This document shows, piece by piece, positions 33,829 through 42,709 of a stretch of 64,000 bases of DNA. The stretch lies in assembly GCA_021809105.1 (NCBI GenBank), contig JAKBAM010000004.1, positions 62,001 through 126,000 on the forward strand, given 5' to 3'. Source of the stretch: Actinomycetes bacterium. Lineage in GTDB: Bacteria > Actinomycetota > Acidimicrobiia > Acidimicrobiales > Palsa-688. The notes under the pieces are model-generated. The model ran no database searches and was not told the origin of the DNA. It was given only the letters and a program-made list of their open reading frames with translations. The translations under genes were made by a program, and so were the position numbers. Within the stretch, counting starts at the first letter, position 1; every line of letters starts with the position of its first letter.

Positions 33829-34277
33829 TGCCCGGCGCGACGGGACCAGGCGGGATCCATCTGCAGGAGGAACAACGCGCATCGGGCCTCCTCCTCGTCT
33901 TCGCCGATGGCCCCGGCCGCTGAGCGCAGGGCTTCGAGCGCCCGAAGGAATCCGCGGTTGTCCCGGTTGTCCCAGCGCACGTAGCCAGATCCGCGCCAAC
34001 CGGCAGCCCTGAGGGAGTCGAGCCCCCGGTGGTAGCCGACCCGGGCGTAGGCGTAGGACTCGATGGTCTCGCCCGCAGCCGAGGACAGCTCTGCGAGAGC
34101 AGCCCACACCTCCAAGTACTTCGGGTGCTGAGCCGCAACGGCGCTGAGCGCCCTGCGTCGCTCGGCAGCGGGGCTCTCCAGGGCCTCCACCAGGGCAGCC
34201 ACCGCCTCGGGGGGTGGGGGGGGCAGGATCGTCTCGGGCAGGCCGCCATGAAGCGGCACCGGTGTCTCGTTGGCCAT
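33825..34277 (-). CDS. DUF3151 protein
   Basis: 150 residues, helical, with the family core AQHPKYLEVWAALAEL..TIESYAYARVGYHRGLDSLRAAGWRGSGYVRW and DNRGFLRALEALRSAAGAIGE. DUF3151 is a conserved actinobacterial family of unknown function. It is divergent from the HIT gene (starts 31 bases apart) and its stop overlaps the SUFU gene start. The start ATG 34277 is the first Met before the conserved block. Confidence 0.85.
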   Translation of the reverse strand: MANETPVPLHGGLPETILPPPPPEAVAALVEALESPAAERRRALSAVAAQHPKYLEVWAALAELSSAAGETIESYAYARVGYHRGLDSLRAAGWRGSGYVRWDNRDNRGFLRALEALRSAAGAIGEDEEEARCALFLLQMDPAWSRRAGQ

Positions 34278-34308
34278 CCCAGCATCGTCGCGCGACGCTG
34301 GTGCCGAT

Positions 34309-34731
34309 ATGGCCGAATGCATCTTCGACCGAATCCGCGACCGCCGAGCGGCGGGGCACATCGTGGCGGACGAGCCCGATGTGCTGGCCTTCTTGGACTC
34401 GCGGCCCCTGTTCCCCGGCCACACCCTGGTTATCCCGCGGCGTCACGTGGCCCACCTCGCCGACCTCGATGATCCGATCGCCGCCGCCATCTGGGAGGCA
34501 GGGCGCCGGGTGGCCGCTGCCCTGCGCTCTGCTCTGGGAGCCGACGGCGCGTTTCTGGCCCTCAACGACGACGTCAGCCAAAGCGTGGCCCACGTCCACC
34601 TCCACGTCGTCCCCCGCCGGCACAAGGACGGGCTTCGGGGCTTCTTCTGGCCTCGCTCCGCATACGAGAGCGCGGCGGAGGCAGCCTCCATCGCCGCCAG
34701 CATCTCCGCGGCATTGGCGCCCCGGCCATGA
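34309..34731 (+). CDS. HIT-family nucleotide hydrolase
   Basis: 140 residues. The Hint-branch HIT motif is VAHVHLHVVPR, with ECIFDRIRDRRAAGHIVADEPDVLAFLD and LFPGHTLVIPRRHVAHLADL upstream. Members hydrolyse adenosine phosphoramidates or dinucleoside polyphosphates. ATG 34309 begins the family block. It is convergent with tyrS, nine bases apart. Confidence 0.93.
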   Translation: MAECIFDRIRDRRAAGHIVADEPDVLAFLDSRPLFPGHTLVIPRRHVAHLADLDDPIAAAIWEAGRRVAAALRSALGADGAFLALNDDVSQSVAHVHLHVVPRRHKDGLRGFFWPRSAYESAAEAASIAASISAALAPRP

Positions 34732-34740
34732 GGGCGGAAG

Positions 34741-36009
34741 TCAGCGAGCGACGACCAGGACGGCCTGGGCGCGCTTGCCCCGACGCAGGACCACGAACCG
34801 GCCGTGAAGGGCATCAGCCGTGTCCAGAAGGCGGTTGTCGGCAACAGCGCGGTTGTTGATCGACACGCCGGGGAACGTTCGCCGAGCCTCACTCGAGGAG
34901 CGCGCCAACCCGCTCAGCACCAGAGCGTCCGCAACGCTCAGGCCGCCGTCCAGCTCGGAGGCCGTGAGGGTTGCGGTTGGCGCTTCGGATAGAACCGCCT
35001 CCAGGGTGGCCTCGTCCAGCCCTGCGATATCCTCCGAGTACAACACCGCTGCAGCGTGCTCGACCCGGTCGGCCTCTGTCGGTCCGTGCGTCAAAGCAGT
35101 GACTTCCCGTGCCAGCACCCGCTGCGCCTCCCGGCGCTCGGGGCGGGCGGCCGCCAACTCCTCCAGGTCCGCGATCTCTTCATGGGGCAGGAGAGTCATG
35201 CGCCGCAAATAGGACCCGACCTCGGAATCCCCAGTGCGCAACCAGAACTGGAAGAAGGCATAGGGCGATGTGCGGGCGGAGTCGAGCCAGACGGTACCGG
35301 TCTCGGACTTGCCGAACTTGGTGCCGTCGGCTTTGAGCACCAAGGGGGACGTAAGTCCGAAGACCTGGGCGGCCCGCCGCTTGCGTACCAGGTCGACACC
35401 TTCAGTGATGTTGCCCCACTGGTCACTGCCGCCCAGCTGCAACCGGCAGCCGTGACGGTCGAACAGCTGCAGGTAATCCCACGCCTGGAGCAACATGTAG
35501 CTGAACTCCGTGAACGACAGGCCTTGATCTCTGGTCTCGAGCCGACTCCGTACCGAGTCCTTGCGGACCATCTCGTTGACCGTGAAGAGCTTGCCGACGT
35601 CCCGGAGGAAATCGAGCAGCCCCACGGTTCCCAGCCAAGTCGCGTTGTCCTCGAGGACCGCTCCCGCCGGTCCGAAGTCCATGTAGCGCTCCAGCTGGCG
35701 CCGGATCCCCTGCCGGTTGGCGGCCAAGGCCGTGTCGTCGAGGAGGTTGCGCTCCTCGCTACGCCCCCCCGGGTCGCCGATCATGCCCGTCCCACCCCCC
35801 ACCAACGCGACCGGCCGGTGCCCGGCGTCTTGCAGCCGTCGGAGCAGGAGTATCTGCTGCAGATGGCCGACGTGGAGAGAGTCGGCGGTGGGGTCGAATC
35901 CGATGTAACCAGTTACCCGTTCGGTCGCTAGGAGCGCAGGCAGGAGGCGGTCGTCGGTCATCTGCTGGACCAGTCCCCGCCAACGCAGGTCCTCGATCAG
36001 GTTCGTCAC
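34741..36009 (-). CDS. tyrS: Tyrosyl-tRNA synthetase
   Basis: 422 residues: class I synthetase with the HIGH motif as LHVGHL (46-49), tyrosine-binding YMLLQAWDYLQLFDRHGCRLQLGGSDQWGNI, KFGKS as the KMSKS motif, and a C-terminal S4-like RNA-binding domain (LSVADALVLSGLARSSSEARR). It charges tRNA-Tyr with tyrosine. GTG 36009 is preceded by AAGG at nine bases. Confidence 0.97.
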   Translation of the reverse strand: MTNLIEDLRWRGLVQQMTDDRLLPALLATERVTGYIGFDPTADSLHVGHLQQILLLRRLQDAGHRPVALVGGGTGMIGDPGGRSEERNLLDDTALAANRQGIRRQLERYMDFGPAGAVLEDNATWLGTVGLLDFLRDVGKLFTVNEMVRKDSVRSRLETRDQGLSFTEFSYMLLQAWDYLQLFDRHGCRLQLGGSDQWGNITEGVDLVRKRRAAQVFGLTSPLVLKADGTKFGKSETGTVWLDSARTSPYAFFQFWLRTGDSEVGSYLRRMTLLPHEEIADLEELAAARPERREAQRVLAREVTALTHGPTEADRVEHAAAVLYSEDIAGLDEATLEAVLSEAPTATLTASELDGGLSVADALVLSGLARSSSEARRTFPGVSINNRAVADNRLLDTADALHGRFVVLRRGKRAQAVLVVAR

Positions 36010-36059
36010 GGCCGGACACCTTGCCACATGCAGCGCTCCCGGCTGGCATGATCGGGCCC

Positions 36060-36977
36060 ATGCCCGATCTGGTTGCCTACGACGAGCTGGCCTACTTCCA
36101 CGAGAATGCCGCGGAGGCCGGGATCCCCTGGGTCGGGCCGCCCGTTGTCCAGCGCCTTACCGTCGAGGTCGAACCGGGGAGGTCACTGAGCGCGCTCCGG
36201 TGGGGCACGGGCGACCCCGGACTCGTGCTCATCCACGGTGGCGCGCAGAACGCCCACACTTGGGACACGGTGGCACTCGCTCTCGACGAACCCCTGCTGG
36301 CCATCGACCTGCCGGGCCACGGGCACTCCGACGGCCCCGGCGAGCGCAGCGGTGGAACGCTGTCGGTGGAGGGCAATGCTGCCGATGTCGCCGTCGTCAT
36401 CCAGCGGCTGGCTCCCATGGCCCGCGCCGTCGTGGGCATGTCCCTCGGCGGGCTGACAACGATCGCACTGGCCGCCGATCATCCCGGGCTGGTTCGCGCA
36501 GCAGCCCTGGTCGACGTCACACCCGGGGTCAACCGTGAGAAGTCGGCGACCATCAGCGCCTTCGTGCAAGGACCAGAGTCCTTCGACAGCTTCGATGACC
36601 TGCTGGCGCGGACGATCGAGTTCAACCCCACGCGGACCGAGTCATCGCTGCGCAGAGGCATCCTGCACAACGCGAAGCAGCGATCCGATGGCACATGGGT
36701 CTGGCGCTACCGCCGCTTCGCCCCGCCGCCCGGAGATACAGGCGGGCCGCCCGATCACAGCCGCCTTTGGGACAAGCTAGGACAGCTGACGATCCCCCTC
36801 GTGCTCGTCCGCGGGATGCGAGCGCAGTCGGTGGTAGATGACAGCGACGAGGCGGAACTGCTCCGTCGCTGTCCGGGGGCCGGAGTGGTGCACGTAGAGG
36901 AAGCCGGTCACAGCGTACAGGGCGACGCGCCCGTGGAACTGGCCCGGATTCTCGGCGCCTTCCCACCCGGAGGGTGA
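36060..36977 (+). CDS. Alpha/beta-fold hydrolase
   Basis: 305 residues. LVLIHGGAQNAHTWDTVAL (oxyanion loop), AIDLPGHGHSDGP, nucleophile elbow VGMSLGGLT, and the final VEEAGHSVQGDAP with the catalytic His are present, as is LVRGMRAQSVVDDSDE near the acid. The reaction cannot be assigned; homologues include esterases and C-C hydrolases. ATG 36060 follows CATGAT by seven bases. It is divergent from tyrS. A short inverted repeat (CGGCT/AGCCG, 36978-36996) directly follows the stop and overlaps the end of the diguanylate cyclase gene. Confidence 0.88.
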   Translation: MPDLVAYDELAYFHENAAEAGIPWVGPPVVQRLTVEVEPGRSLSALRWGTGDPGLVLIHGGAQNAHTWDTVALALDEPLLAIDLPGHGHSDGPGERSGGTLSVEGNAADVAVVIQRLAPMARAVVGMSLGGLTTIALAADHPGLVRAAALVDVTPGVNREKSATISAFVQGPESFDSFDDLLARTIEFNPTRTESSLRRGILHNAKQRSDGTWVWRYRRFAPPPGDTGGPPDHSRLWDKLGQLTIPLVLVRGMRAQSVVDDSDEAELLRRCPGAGVVHVEEAGHSVQGDAPVELARILGAFPPGG

Positions 36978-36989
36978 CGGCTAGTCATG

Positions 36990-38603
36990 TCAGCCGGTTG
37001 CGACCCCTGATCCGGCGGTGAGCGGAGACGCCGGAGTCGCTACCGTGGCCCGATTGCGCCCGGACCGCTTCGAGGCGTAGAGAGCTCTGTCGGCCGCGAC
37101 TATCAGGCCGGAGCCGTCGCCGGCGTGATCGAACAGCGTGGCGACGCCGGAGCTGACTGTTATTCCACGCAACACTCCGCTGGAACGCATCGAGCGGTCT
37201 ACCCGTTCGAGCACCCCGAGAGCCGCCTGGGCGTCACACGATGGCAGGACCAGCGCGAACTCCTCCCCCCCGTAGCGAGCGACGAGATCCATTTCCCGAG
37301 TCGCGTCGCGCAGCACCACCCCCAAGCTGCGAAGCACCTCATCGCCGGCCACGTGTCCTGCCGTGTCGTTGACCTCCTTGAAGTGGTCGATGTCGACGAT
37401 GGCCAAAGTGAGCGGCTCCCGGCGCCGGCACGCCACCGCCACCTCACGGGCCAGCGCGCTGTCGAACTGGCGCCGGTTGGCGAGCCCGGTGAGGCCGTCG
37501 ACGGCAGCAAGTCGCTCCTGGTCAGCCAGGGCTGCGATGCCTGCCAGGGTCAGCATTCCATGGGAGGCGAACTGTCCGACCATCAACATCGTTCGCCGAG
37601 CGAGCCGCTCGCCCATCACGCGCCCACCGTGTTCGAGGATCAACACCGGAGCCTCCTCCCCGGAGCCGATGCTGGCCACTACCACGTTGCGGGCATTGGG
37701 AAGCAACGCCGACGCCACGGGATCGGCCTCGGGGACCAGGCGTGCCATCGCCAACACGCGATGCTCGCGCTGAGCTTGACCCACCGCGCTGTCAGGCCGG
37801 GGGGCCTTGCGAGAGGGGGTTGGGACTTCAGTCACCGGAGCCGCCTCCCCGCGCGCGGCACGGGTGGCGACCAATGAGGTGCCGGCAGTGACCACCAGCA
37901 CTCCTCGCTTGAAGCCGAGGCCGCCTGTCGTATGGGCGAGCAGCGTCTTACGCGCCACGTCTGCGTCAGTCGTCGCCTCGAGCGCTGAGGTCATCACGGC
38001 CAGGGACTCGAGCTCGTTGCGGTTCCGTCGCAGCTCCCGCTCGCTCACCATGGAGAAACCAGCGGTGCACAGGGCGATCGCCCAGAAGCCCATGATCGCC
38101 ACGGCGGTGTCCGTCGCCAGCGGAGCGGCCACATCAGCCACCCCGAGCAGCTCGCCGATCCTCGACGCCAGGCCGAGGGTCGGCACCAGTATGAACAAGA
38201 ACGTGTCCCAAAGGGCAAGGCGCAGCGCGCTGCGGGCGCTGCCGAGGAGGGTAGCGGCCACCAGGTGCAGGTAGAAGAGGATGATCAGCTGGCTGCGGGG
38301 TCCGCCGGTGGGAACGGTCATGAGGACCAGGTAGACGGCGTCGAGAGGAATCATCGTGCGGTGGGTGGCCAGGGCAGCTCGCCGACCCGAGCGACCGATC
38401 AGCTCGGCGGCTGCGGTCACGGCGACGAACGCCGCGCTCGGCAGGGCCGCCTGGCCGAAGGTCAGCCCGATCTCCGTTGATGCCAACCCGGAGGCCAGCA
38501 ATATCGCCAGGACCAGCCCGAGGCGGACCAGCAGTAGCAACCCCAGGCGCTCTTCCAGGCTGGCGAGGTCGGCCCGGCCCGACGGGCGGTGGAGGTGCCT
38601 CAC
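36990..38603 (-). CDS. Membrane-bound diguanylate cyclase (GGEEF)
   Basis: 537 residues: about six membrane segments (residues about 20-185), a GAF-like region (about 210-350) and a C-terminal GGDEF domain with active-site GGEEF at 445-449. REMD, an RxxD inhibitory site, sits five residues before it, so product inhibition by c-di-GMP is likely. It makes c-di-GMP from two GTP. Its start overlaps the stop of the upstream secreted-protein gene (GTGA). No EAL phosphodiesterase is nearby. Confidence 0.9.
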   Translation of the reverse strand: MRHLHRPSGRADLASLEERLGLLLLVRLGLVLAILLASGLASTEIGLTFGQAALPSAAFVAVTAAAELIGRSGRRAALATHRTMIPLDAVYLVLMTVPTGGPRSQLIILFYLHLVAATLLGSARSALRLALWDTFLFILVPTLGLASRIGELLGVADVAAPLATDTAVAIMGFWAIALCTAGFSMVSERELRRNRNELESLAVMTSALEATTDADVARKTLLAHTTGGLGFKRGVLVVTAGTSLVATRAARGEAAPVTEVPTPSRKAPRPDSAVGQAQREHRVLAMARLVPEADPVASALLPNARNVVVASIGSGEEAPVLILEHGGRVMGERLARRTMLMVGQFASHGMLTLAGIAALADQERLAAVDGLTGLANRRQFDSALAREVAVACRRREPLTLAIVDIDHFKEVNDTAGHVAGDEVLRSLGVVLRDATREMDLVARYGGEEFALVLPSCDAQAALGVLERVDRSMRSSGVLRGITVSSGVATLFDHAGDGSGLIVAADRALYASKRSGRNRATVATPASPLTAGSGVATG

Positions 38604-39463
38604 CCGAACGGGATGCTGTCGTCGTCCCCGCGTGCGGGGGCATCCGCCAGTCGCGGGTCCCGCCGGCCCAACCCGTACTGGGCCAGCAGGAACAACGAGA
38701 CGAGCGTGCCGAAGGCGATAGGCACCCTTAGGTCGGTGGCCGTCGAAAGGGACGGCCCGGAACCGGCCCCCGAGGCCTCGACGGTGGGAAGCTGGGACAC
38801 CGGGAGCGCTCGTGGGGACCGTTCCCCGCTGCGGAGGGGGCGAACGGCCGGGAGCGGCACGGGTAGCGGAGGCACCGGGACGACCGCGGAGAGGGCGATC
38901 AGGGCCGGTACGGGCCCGGCGGCAGGGGTGTCCGAACCCGGTGGGCCGATCGACGGCGCAATCGGTCCTGCCGGCGTCGGCGCCGGCACGGTGGCCGGGA
39001 TCGAGCTTGTTATGGTCACGGCAGCCGTTGCTGGCACCGCCGGTGTGGTCGCCGCCGGCGCCCGCACCGTCTCGACCGACCTGGGCTGCTTCGACGCGGC
39101 GGCGATCGGGGCGTGGCCGGGCTCGCTCCCGAGAGAGGTCCGAGCGCCGATATCACTCGAATGAACTGCGACCATCGGGGCTGCGCCGGCGGCGGCCGAT
39201 TCGTGGCGGCTCGTTTTGGCCACCTGCCTGCGGTCACTCCGGCAGCGGGGCTCGTGGGACTTCGAATCAACGTGCGAAGCGCACTGCGCCTCGGGCCTCG
39301 CTGCGAGGGGCGCAGCGGCGTAGGCCGGCGAGCTCGACGCCCCGAGCACCACCGCAAGGGCGCATCCGAGAAGGAGCGTAAGGGATGTTCTACGCGAACC
39401 AGAAGAGCTGCTACCCAATCGTCCAGCGCTTCCTCTCAGGCCCACCCGACGTGCAACTCGCAC
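38600..39463 (-). CDS. Secreted Pro/Ala-rich protein with C-terminal membrane anchor
   Basis: 287 residues. A basic N-terminus and hydrophobic segment (LTLLLGCALAVVLGASSSPAYA) form a signal peptide. The middle is a low-complexity Ala/Pro/Thr/Val region and ends in a membrane helix (VPIAFGTLVSLFLLAQYGLG) with a short polar cytoplasmic tail. No enzyme domain is recognised; the shape suits a wall-spanning or sensory stalk. TTG 39418 is an alternative start (GAGGAAG upstream). Coupled to the diguanylate cyclase, so a sensor or scaffold role is possible. Confidence 0.7.
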   Translation of the reverse strand: MRVARRVGLRGSAGRLGSSSSGSRRTSLTLLLGCALAVVLGASSSPAYAAAPLAARPEAQCASHVDSKSHEPRCRSDRRQVAKTSRHESAAAGAAPMVAVHSSDIGARTSLGSEPGHAPIAAASKQPRSVETVRAPAATTPAVPATAAVTITSSIPATVPAPTPAGPIAPSIGPPGSDTPAAGPVPALIALSAVVPVPPLPVPLPAVRPLRSGERSPRALPVSQLPTVEASGAGSGPSLSTATDLRVPIAFGTLVSLFLLAQYGLGRRDPRLADAPARGDDDSIPFG

Positions 39464-39505
39464 ATCTCTGGGTATCGGCTGCCCGTCCGGCCAGCTTGAG
39501 CCGGA

Positions 39506-40543
39506 TCATCCCTTGCGGTCGAGCCACCTCCGCAGGTCCTCGAGCGACCAGGTGTTGACGATTCGATCGGCCGGAACGCCCGCGGCCACCGCCTTGGCAG
39601 CTCCGTGGTGCTGCCATTCCAGCTGACCAGGCGCGTGGGCATCGGTGTCGATGCTGAAACGGCACCCTGCATCGAGCGCAAGCGCCAGCAACTCCTCCGG
39701 GGGATCCAGGCGTTCGGGCCGGGAGTTGATCTCCACCGCAGTCCCCGCGGCGCCGCAAGCCTCGAAGACGGCGCCGGCGTCGAACGCCGACGGCGGACGA
39801 CCTTTGCCGACCACGATCCGACCTGTGCAGTGCCCCAGGATGTCGACCCGAGGGTTGCTGACGGCGGCGACCATACGCTCGGTCATGGCTGGTGAATCCA
39901 TTCGGAGCTTCGAGTGGACCGAAGCCACTACTACGTCGAGCCTCTCCAGGAGGTCGTCGTTCTGGTCGAGTGAGCCGTCCTCGAGGATGTCCACCTCGAT
40001 CCCGGTGAGGACGCGCAGGCCGGACCGATCGGCGTTGATAGCGGCTATCACGTCCAACTGGCGCTCCAACCGGGCGGCATCGAGCCCGTGAGCGACGGTC
40101 AGGCGCGGAGAGTGATCGGTCATGGCCAGGTACTCGTGATCGAGACCGGCTGCGGCATCGGCCATCACCGCGATCGGGCTGCCGCCGTCAGACCAGTCGG
40201 AGTGGGCGTGGAGGTCCCCCCGGAGCGCCTCGACCAGCGCAGCCGCGGCGACATCTGCGGGCCCCTCCGGCTGCGCTTCTGCCTCGAGGCGCTCGAGGTA
40301 GGCGGGAGATGTTCCGCCCAACACCTCGCCAGCCACTTTTGCGGTGCTCGGACCGATTCCGGCAAGGTCGGTCAGACGCCTGCTCGCCGCCAGGCGGGCC
40401 ACGACCTCGGGCCCGGCCGCTCGGACCGAGCGCGCCGCCGTCCGGAAGGCCCGAACGCGGTAAGTGGGCTCTTGGCGGCGTTCGAGCAGGTAGGCGATGC
40501 GGTCGAACGCCGCCGCTACCGCCTCGTTGTCGTCAACCATCAT
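39506..40543 (-). CDS. PHP-domain phosphoesterase with Pol X-like N-terminal helix-hairpin-helix domain
   Basis: 345 residues. Residues about 1-90 resemble the 8-kDa/HhH domain of DNA polymerase X (AFDRIAYLLERRQEPTYRVRAFRTAARSV..LAGIGPSTAKVAGEVL), followed directly by a PHP phosphoesterase: GDLHAHSDWSDGG, MTDHSPRL, GIEVDIL, SVHSKL and DTDAHAPGQL. The polymerase palm and fingers of bacterial Pol X are missing. The start is uncertain (ATG 40543, 40540 or 40558). The 5' end overlaps the kinase stop. It may be a DNA 3'-phosphatase or exonuclease, or act on another phosphoester. Confidence 0.85.
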   Translation of the reverse strand: MMVDDNEAVAAAFDRIAYLLERRQEPTYRVRAFRTAARSVRAAGPEVVARLAASRRLTDLAGIGPSTAKVAGEVLGGTSPAYLERLEAEAQPEGPADVAAAALVEALRGDLHAHSDWSDGGSPIAVMADAAAGLDHEYLAMTDHSPRLTVAHGLDAARLERQLDVIAAINADRSGLRVLTGIEVDILEDGSLDQNDDLLERLDVVVASVHSKLRMDSPAMTERMVAAVSNPRVDILGHCTGRIVVGKGRPPSAFDAGAVFEACGAAGTAVEINSRPERLDPPEELLALALDAGCRFSIDTDAHAPGQLEWQHHGAAKAVAAGVPADRIVNTWSLEDLRRWLDRKG

Positions 40544-42035
40544 GCTTCCCTGATCCATGCGCGTTCTTGGCGGGGCCGGGCGGCGCGCCGACAGGGACTC
40601 CACCCCCGGTGATGGCCACCAGGGGGGCCATTGCCAGCTGGTACTGCGGGTTGGTCAGACGACCCGAAGCCAACATTCCGGCGAGTGCAGTCTCGGCAGC
40701 TGCCGCGGCCGCCGGGCGCAGCGTTGGGGACAACGACGCCACTTGCTGCAGGAGAGCAGCCGCCTGAGGGTCGGCGCCGTCGCTGCTGGCCAACTTGACA
40801 GCCGCTGCCTCGAGAGCCGCAGCCTGCGGGTCCGAGGCGGACGCAGCCACCGACGACGTCGTGGTGGTGGTGGCGGCGGCGGGTGTCGTCGCGGGGCCAG
40901 TGGCAGTCGACGCCGTGGTGCCTGGAGATCGCGCCGTGGCCGGCGAGCGGGTGCTCGCGGGCGCACCCTTTTGGCTCCCAGTCAGCGCCGCCACGCCAAC
41001 CGCGACGGCGAACAAGGAAGCAGCGGCCAGCAGGGCGGTTCGGCGCCGATCACGCCGGTACCAGGCGGTGACGGCAGATCGCCCCGCTTGCACCAACGCC
41101 GTCGGTGCCGAGCCGGCCCGCCGCGCCAGCAGCTCAGTAGGGGCGGCTGAGACGTCCAGCCGCTCGGTCGAGGCCGAGGCCGGGTCCGCGAGTCGGGATG
41201 GCGCGCCCGCTGCTCGCAGGGCTGCAGCCATCTCCTCGGCGTCGCCGAAGCGGGCATCGGGGTCGACGGCCATCGCTCGGGCCACTGCCGATACCAGGGA
41301 CGGGGAGAGATCAGGGCGTAGCCGCCCCAGCGCGGGCGGTTGCCCATGGCGGGCAGCATAGGCAACCGATACGGGCGAGTCCCCTGTGAACGGCTTGCGG
41401 CCGGCAAGGGCCTCGTACAGGACGACGCCTAGTGCGTACAGGTCGCCACGGGCCGACGCGGGCTTACCGTCGATGCGCTCGGGCGGCAAATAGGCGGCGG
41501 TCCCGACGACCAGACCAGTAGCCGTGAGGTCTGCATCGGCGTCGATGTCGGCCAGCTTGGCTATCCCGAAGTCCGCCACCTTGGCCCGGTCATCTGGTGT
41601 GATCAGGATATTGCCGGGCTTGATGTCGCGATGGGTGAGCCCCACGGAATGGGCGGCGCCGAGGGCGTCGAGCACATCGGTGGCAACGTGGAGGACCCAG
41701 TCCGCAGCGAGCGGCCCGCCCTGCATGTAGTCCGCCAGAGTGGTGCCGGGGAGGCGCTCCATCACGATGTAGGCAATATCCCCGTCCGTTCCGCTGTCGT
41801 AGATCGCCACCACATGAGGGTGCGTAAGCCGCGCAGCGGCCCGTGCCTCCCGCTCGAAGCGGATCCGGCCCTCTGGGCCGAGCGCCGAGTCACCCCCGAG
41901 CACCTTGACTGCCACGGCCCGCTCCAGGCGGGTGTCGACGCCGTCGTAGACCGCAGCCATGGCTCCCCGTCCGAGCAGTCGACCGAGCCGGTAGCGGCCC
42001 CCTAGAACCCGGTCACCGTCTGTGAGTGCCGTCAC
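40533..42035 (-). CDS. Serine/threonine protein kinase, single membrane helix
   Basis: 500 residues. Hanks kinase domain: LGRGAMAAVYDG (Gly loop), AVKVLGG, THRDIKPGNIL, DFGIAKL and YLPPERIDGKPASARGDLYALGVVLYEALAGRKPF. A juxtamembrane region leads to a membrane helix (TALLAAASLFAVAVGVAALTG) and an extracellular Ala/Thr-rich stalk with a small helical domain, without PASTA repeats. GTG 42035 has AGGA seven bases upstream. It is divergent from mobA. Confidence 0.93.
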   Translation of the reverse strand: MTALTDGDRVLGGRYRLGRLLGRGAMAAVYDGVDTRLERAVAVKVLGGDSALGPEGRIRFEREARAAARLTHPHVVAIYDSGTDGDIAYIVMERLPGTTLADYMQGGPLAADWVLHVATDVLDALGAAHSVGLTHRDIKPGNILITPDDRAKVADFGIAKLADIDADADLTATGLVVGTAAYLPPERIDGKPASARGDLYALGVVLYEALAGRKPFTGDSPVSVAYAARHGQPPALGRLRPDLSPSLVSAVARAMAVDPDARFGDAEEMAAALRAAGAPSRLADPASASTERLDVSAAPTELLARRAGSAPTALVQAGRSAVTAWYRRDRRRTALLAAASLFAVAVGVAALTGSQKGAPASTRSPATARSPGTTASTATGPATTPAAATTTTTSSVAASASDPQAAALEAAAVKLASSDGADPQAAALLQQVASLSPTLRPAAAAAAETALAGMLASGRLTNPQYQLAMAPLVAITGGGVPVGAPPGPAKNAHGSGKHDG

Positions 42036-42118
42036 CAGCGAGTCCTACCCACATAGTCCGCCTTGGTGTCCAGTCCCGTTCAGGTGCAGAGATGCCGGTC
42101 ACGGGACACAATGCTGGC

Positions 42119-42709
42119 ATGTCCTGTGCCGGCGTCGTGCTCACGGGCGGGGCCAGCACCCGCATGGGCCAGGACAAGGCCACGATGGTCCTCGACGGCG
42201 CGAGCGCCACGCTGGCCCGGCGCACAGCTCGCCTCTTGCTACAGCACACCTCTCCCTGCGTGGAGCTGGGTCCCGGCGCCTCGGGCTTGCCCGAGGTTCG
42301 AGATTCCGGGGGCGGTCCCCTCCTCGCGTTGGCCGGCGCCGCAAGGCTGTGGGAATCGCTGCCCGCCGACGGGCACGTCGTGGTGGTGGCCACCGACCTG
42401 CCTCGACTCACCGGAGGATTGCTCGCATGGCTCGCCTCTCACCCGGCTGCCGGTCCGGTAGTGCCCCTCGACCGGGGACGGCGCCAACCGCTGTGCGCCC
42501 GCTACCCCGTCGCCGACCTGCGCCGGACTCCAGCTGCGGTAGCCGCCGGTGTCACCGCCCTCCGGGTTTGGCTGGCCGGTCTCGAGGTGCACGAGGCCCC
42601 TCGGGCGGAGTGGGGGCCGGCCGCCGGGGATCTGCGGGCCCTGCGGGACGCAGACACGCCTTCCGACCTCGCTGCGCTCGGCGCGGCGGGCGGGAGAACG
42701 GAGTGCTGA
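42119..42709 (+). CDS. mobA: Molybdenum cofactor guanylyltransferase MobA
   Basis: 196 residues. The nucleotidyltransferase N-terminus VVLTGGASTRMGQDKA and VVVVATDLPRL with VPLDRGRRQPLCARY are the MobA blocks. It adds GMP to molybdopterin to form the dinucleotide cofactor used by formate dehydrogenases and DMSO-reductase-type enzymes. ATG 42119 follows CACAAT by six bases. Its end overlaps the fdhD start. Confidence 0.9.
   Translation: MSCAGVVLTGGASTRMGQDKATMVLDGASATLARRTARLLLQHTSPCVELGPGASGLPEVRDSGGGPLLALAGAARLWESLPADGHVVVVATDLPRLTGGLLAWLASHPAAGPVVPLDRGRRQPLCARYPVADLRRTPAAVAAGVTALRVWLAGLEVHEAPRAEWGPAAGDLRALRDADTPSDLAALGAAGGRTEC

Noticed and set aside
33829-34623. Upstream extension of the SUFU reading frame into one 609-codon gene
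   Set aside because: It would overlap DUF3151 in another frame; the ATGA junction and family N-terminus support the start at 33828.
36978-36996. Terminator hairpin CGGCT/AGCCG after the alpha/beta hydrolase
   Set aside because: Only a 5-bp stem with a 9-base loop and it overlaps the neighbouring coding end; too weak to list as a terminator.
42022-42702. Open frame joining mobA region to FdhD as a fusion
   Set aside because: The upstream part is an off-frame shadow of mobA; FdhD begins at GTG 42703 and mobA is complete in its own frame.
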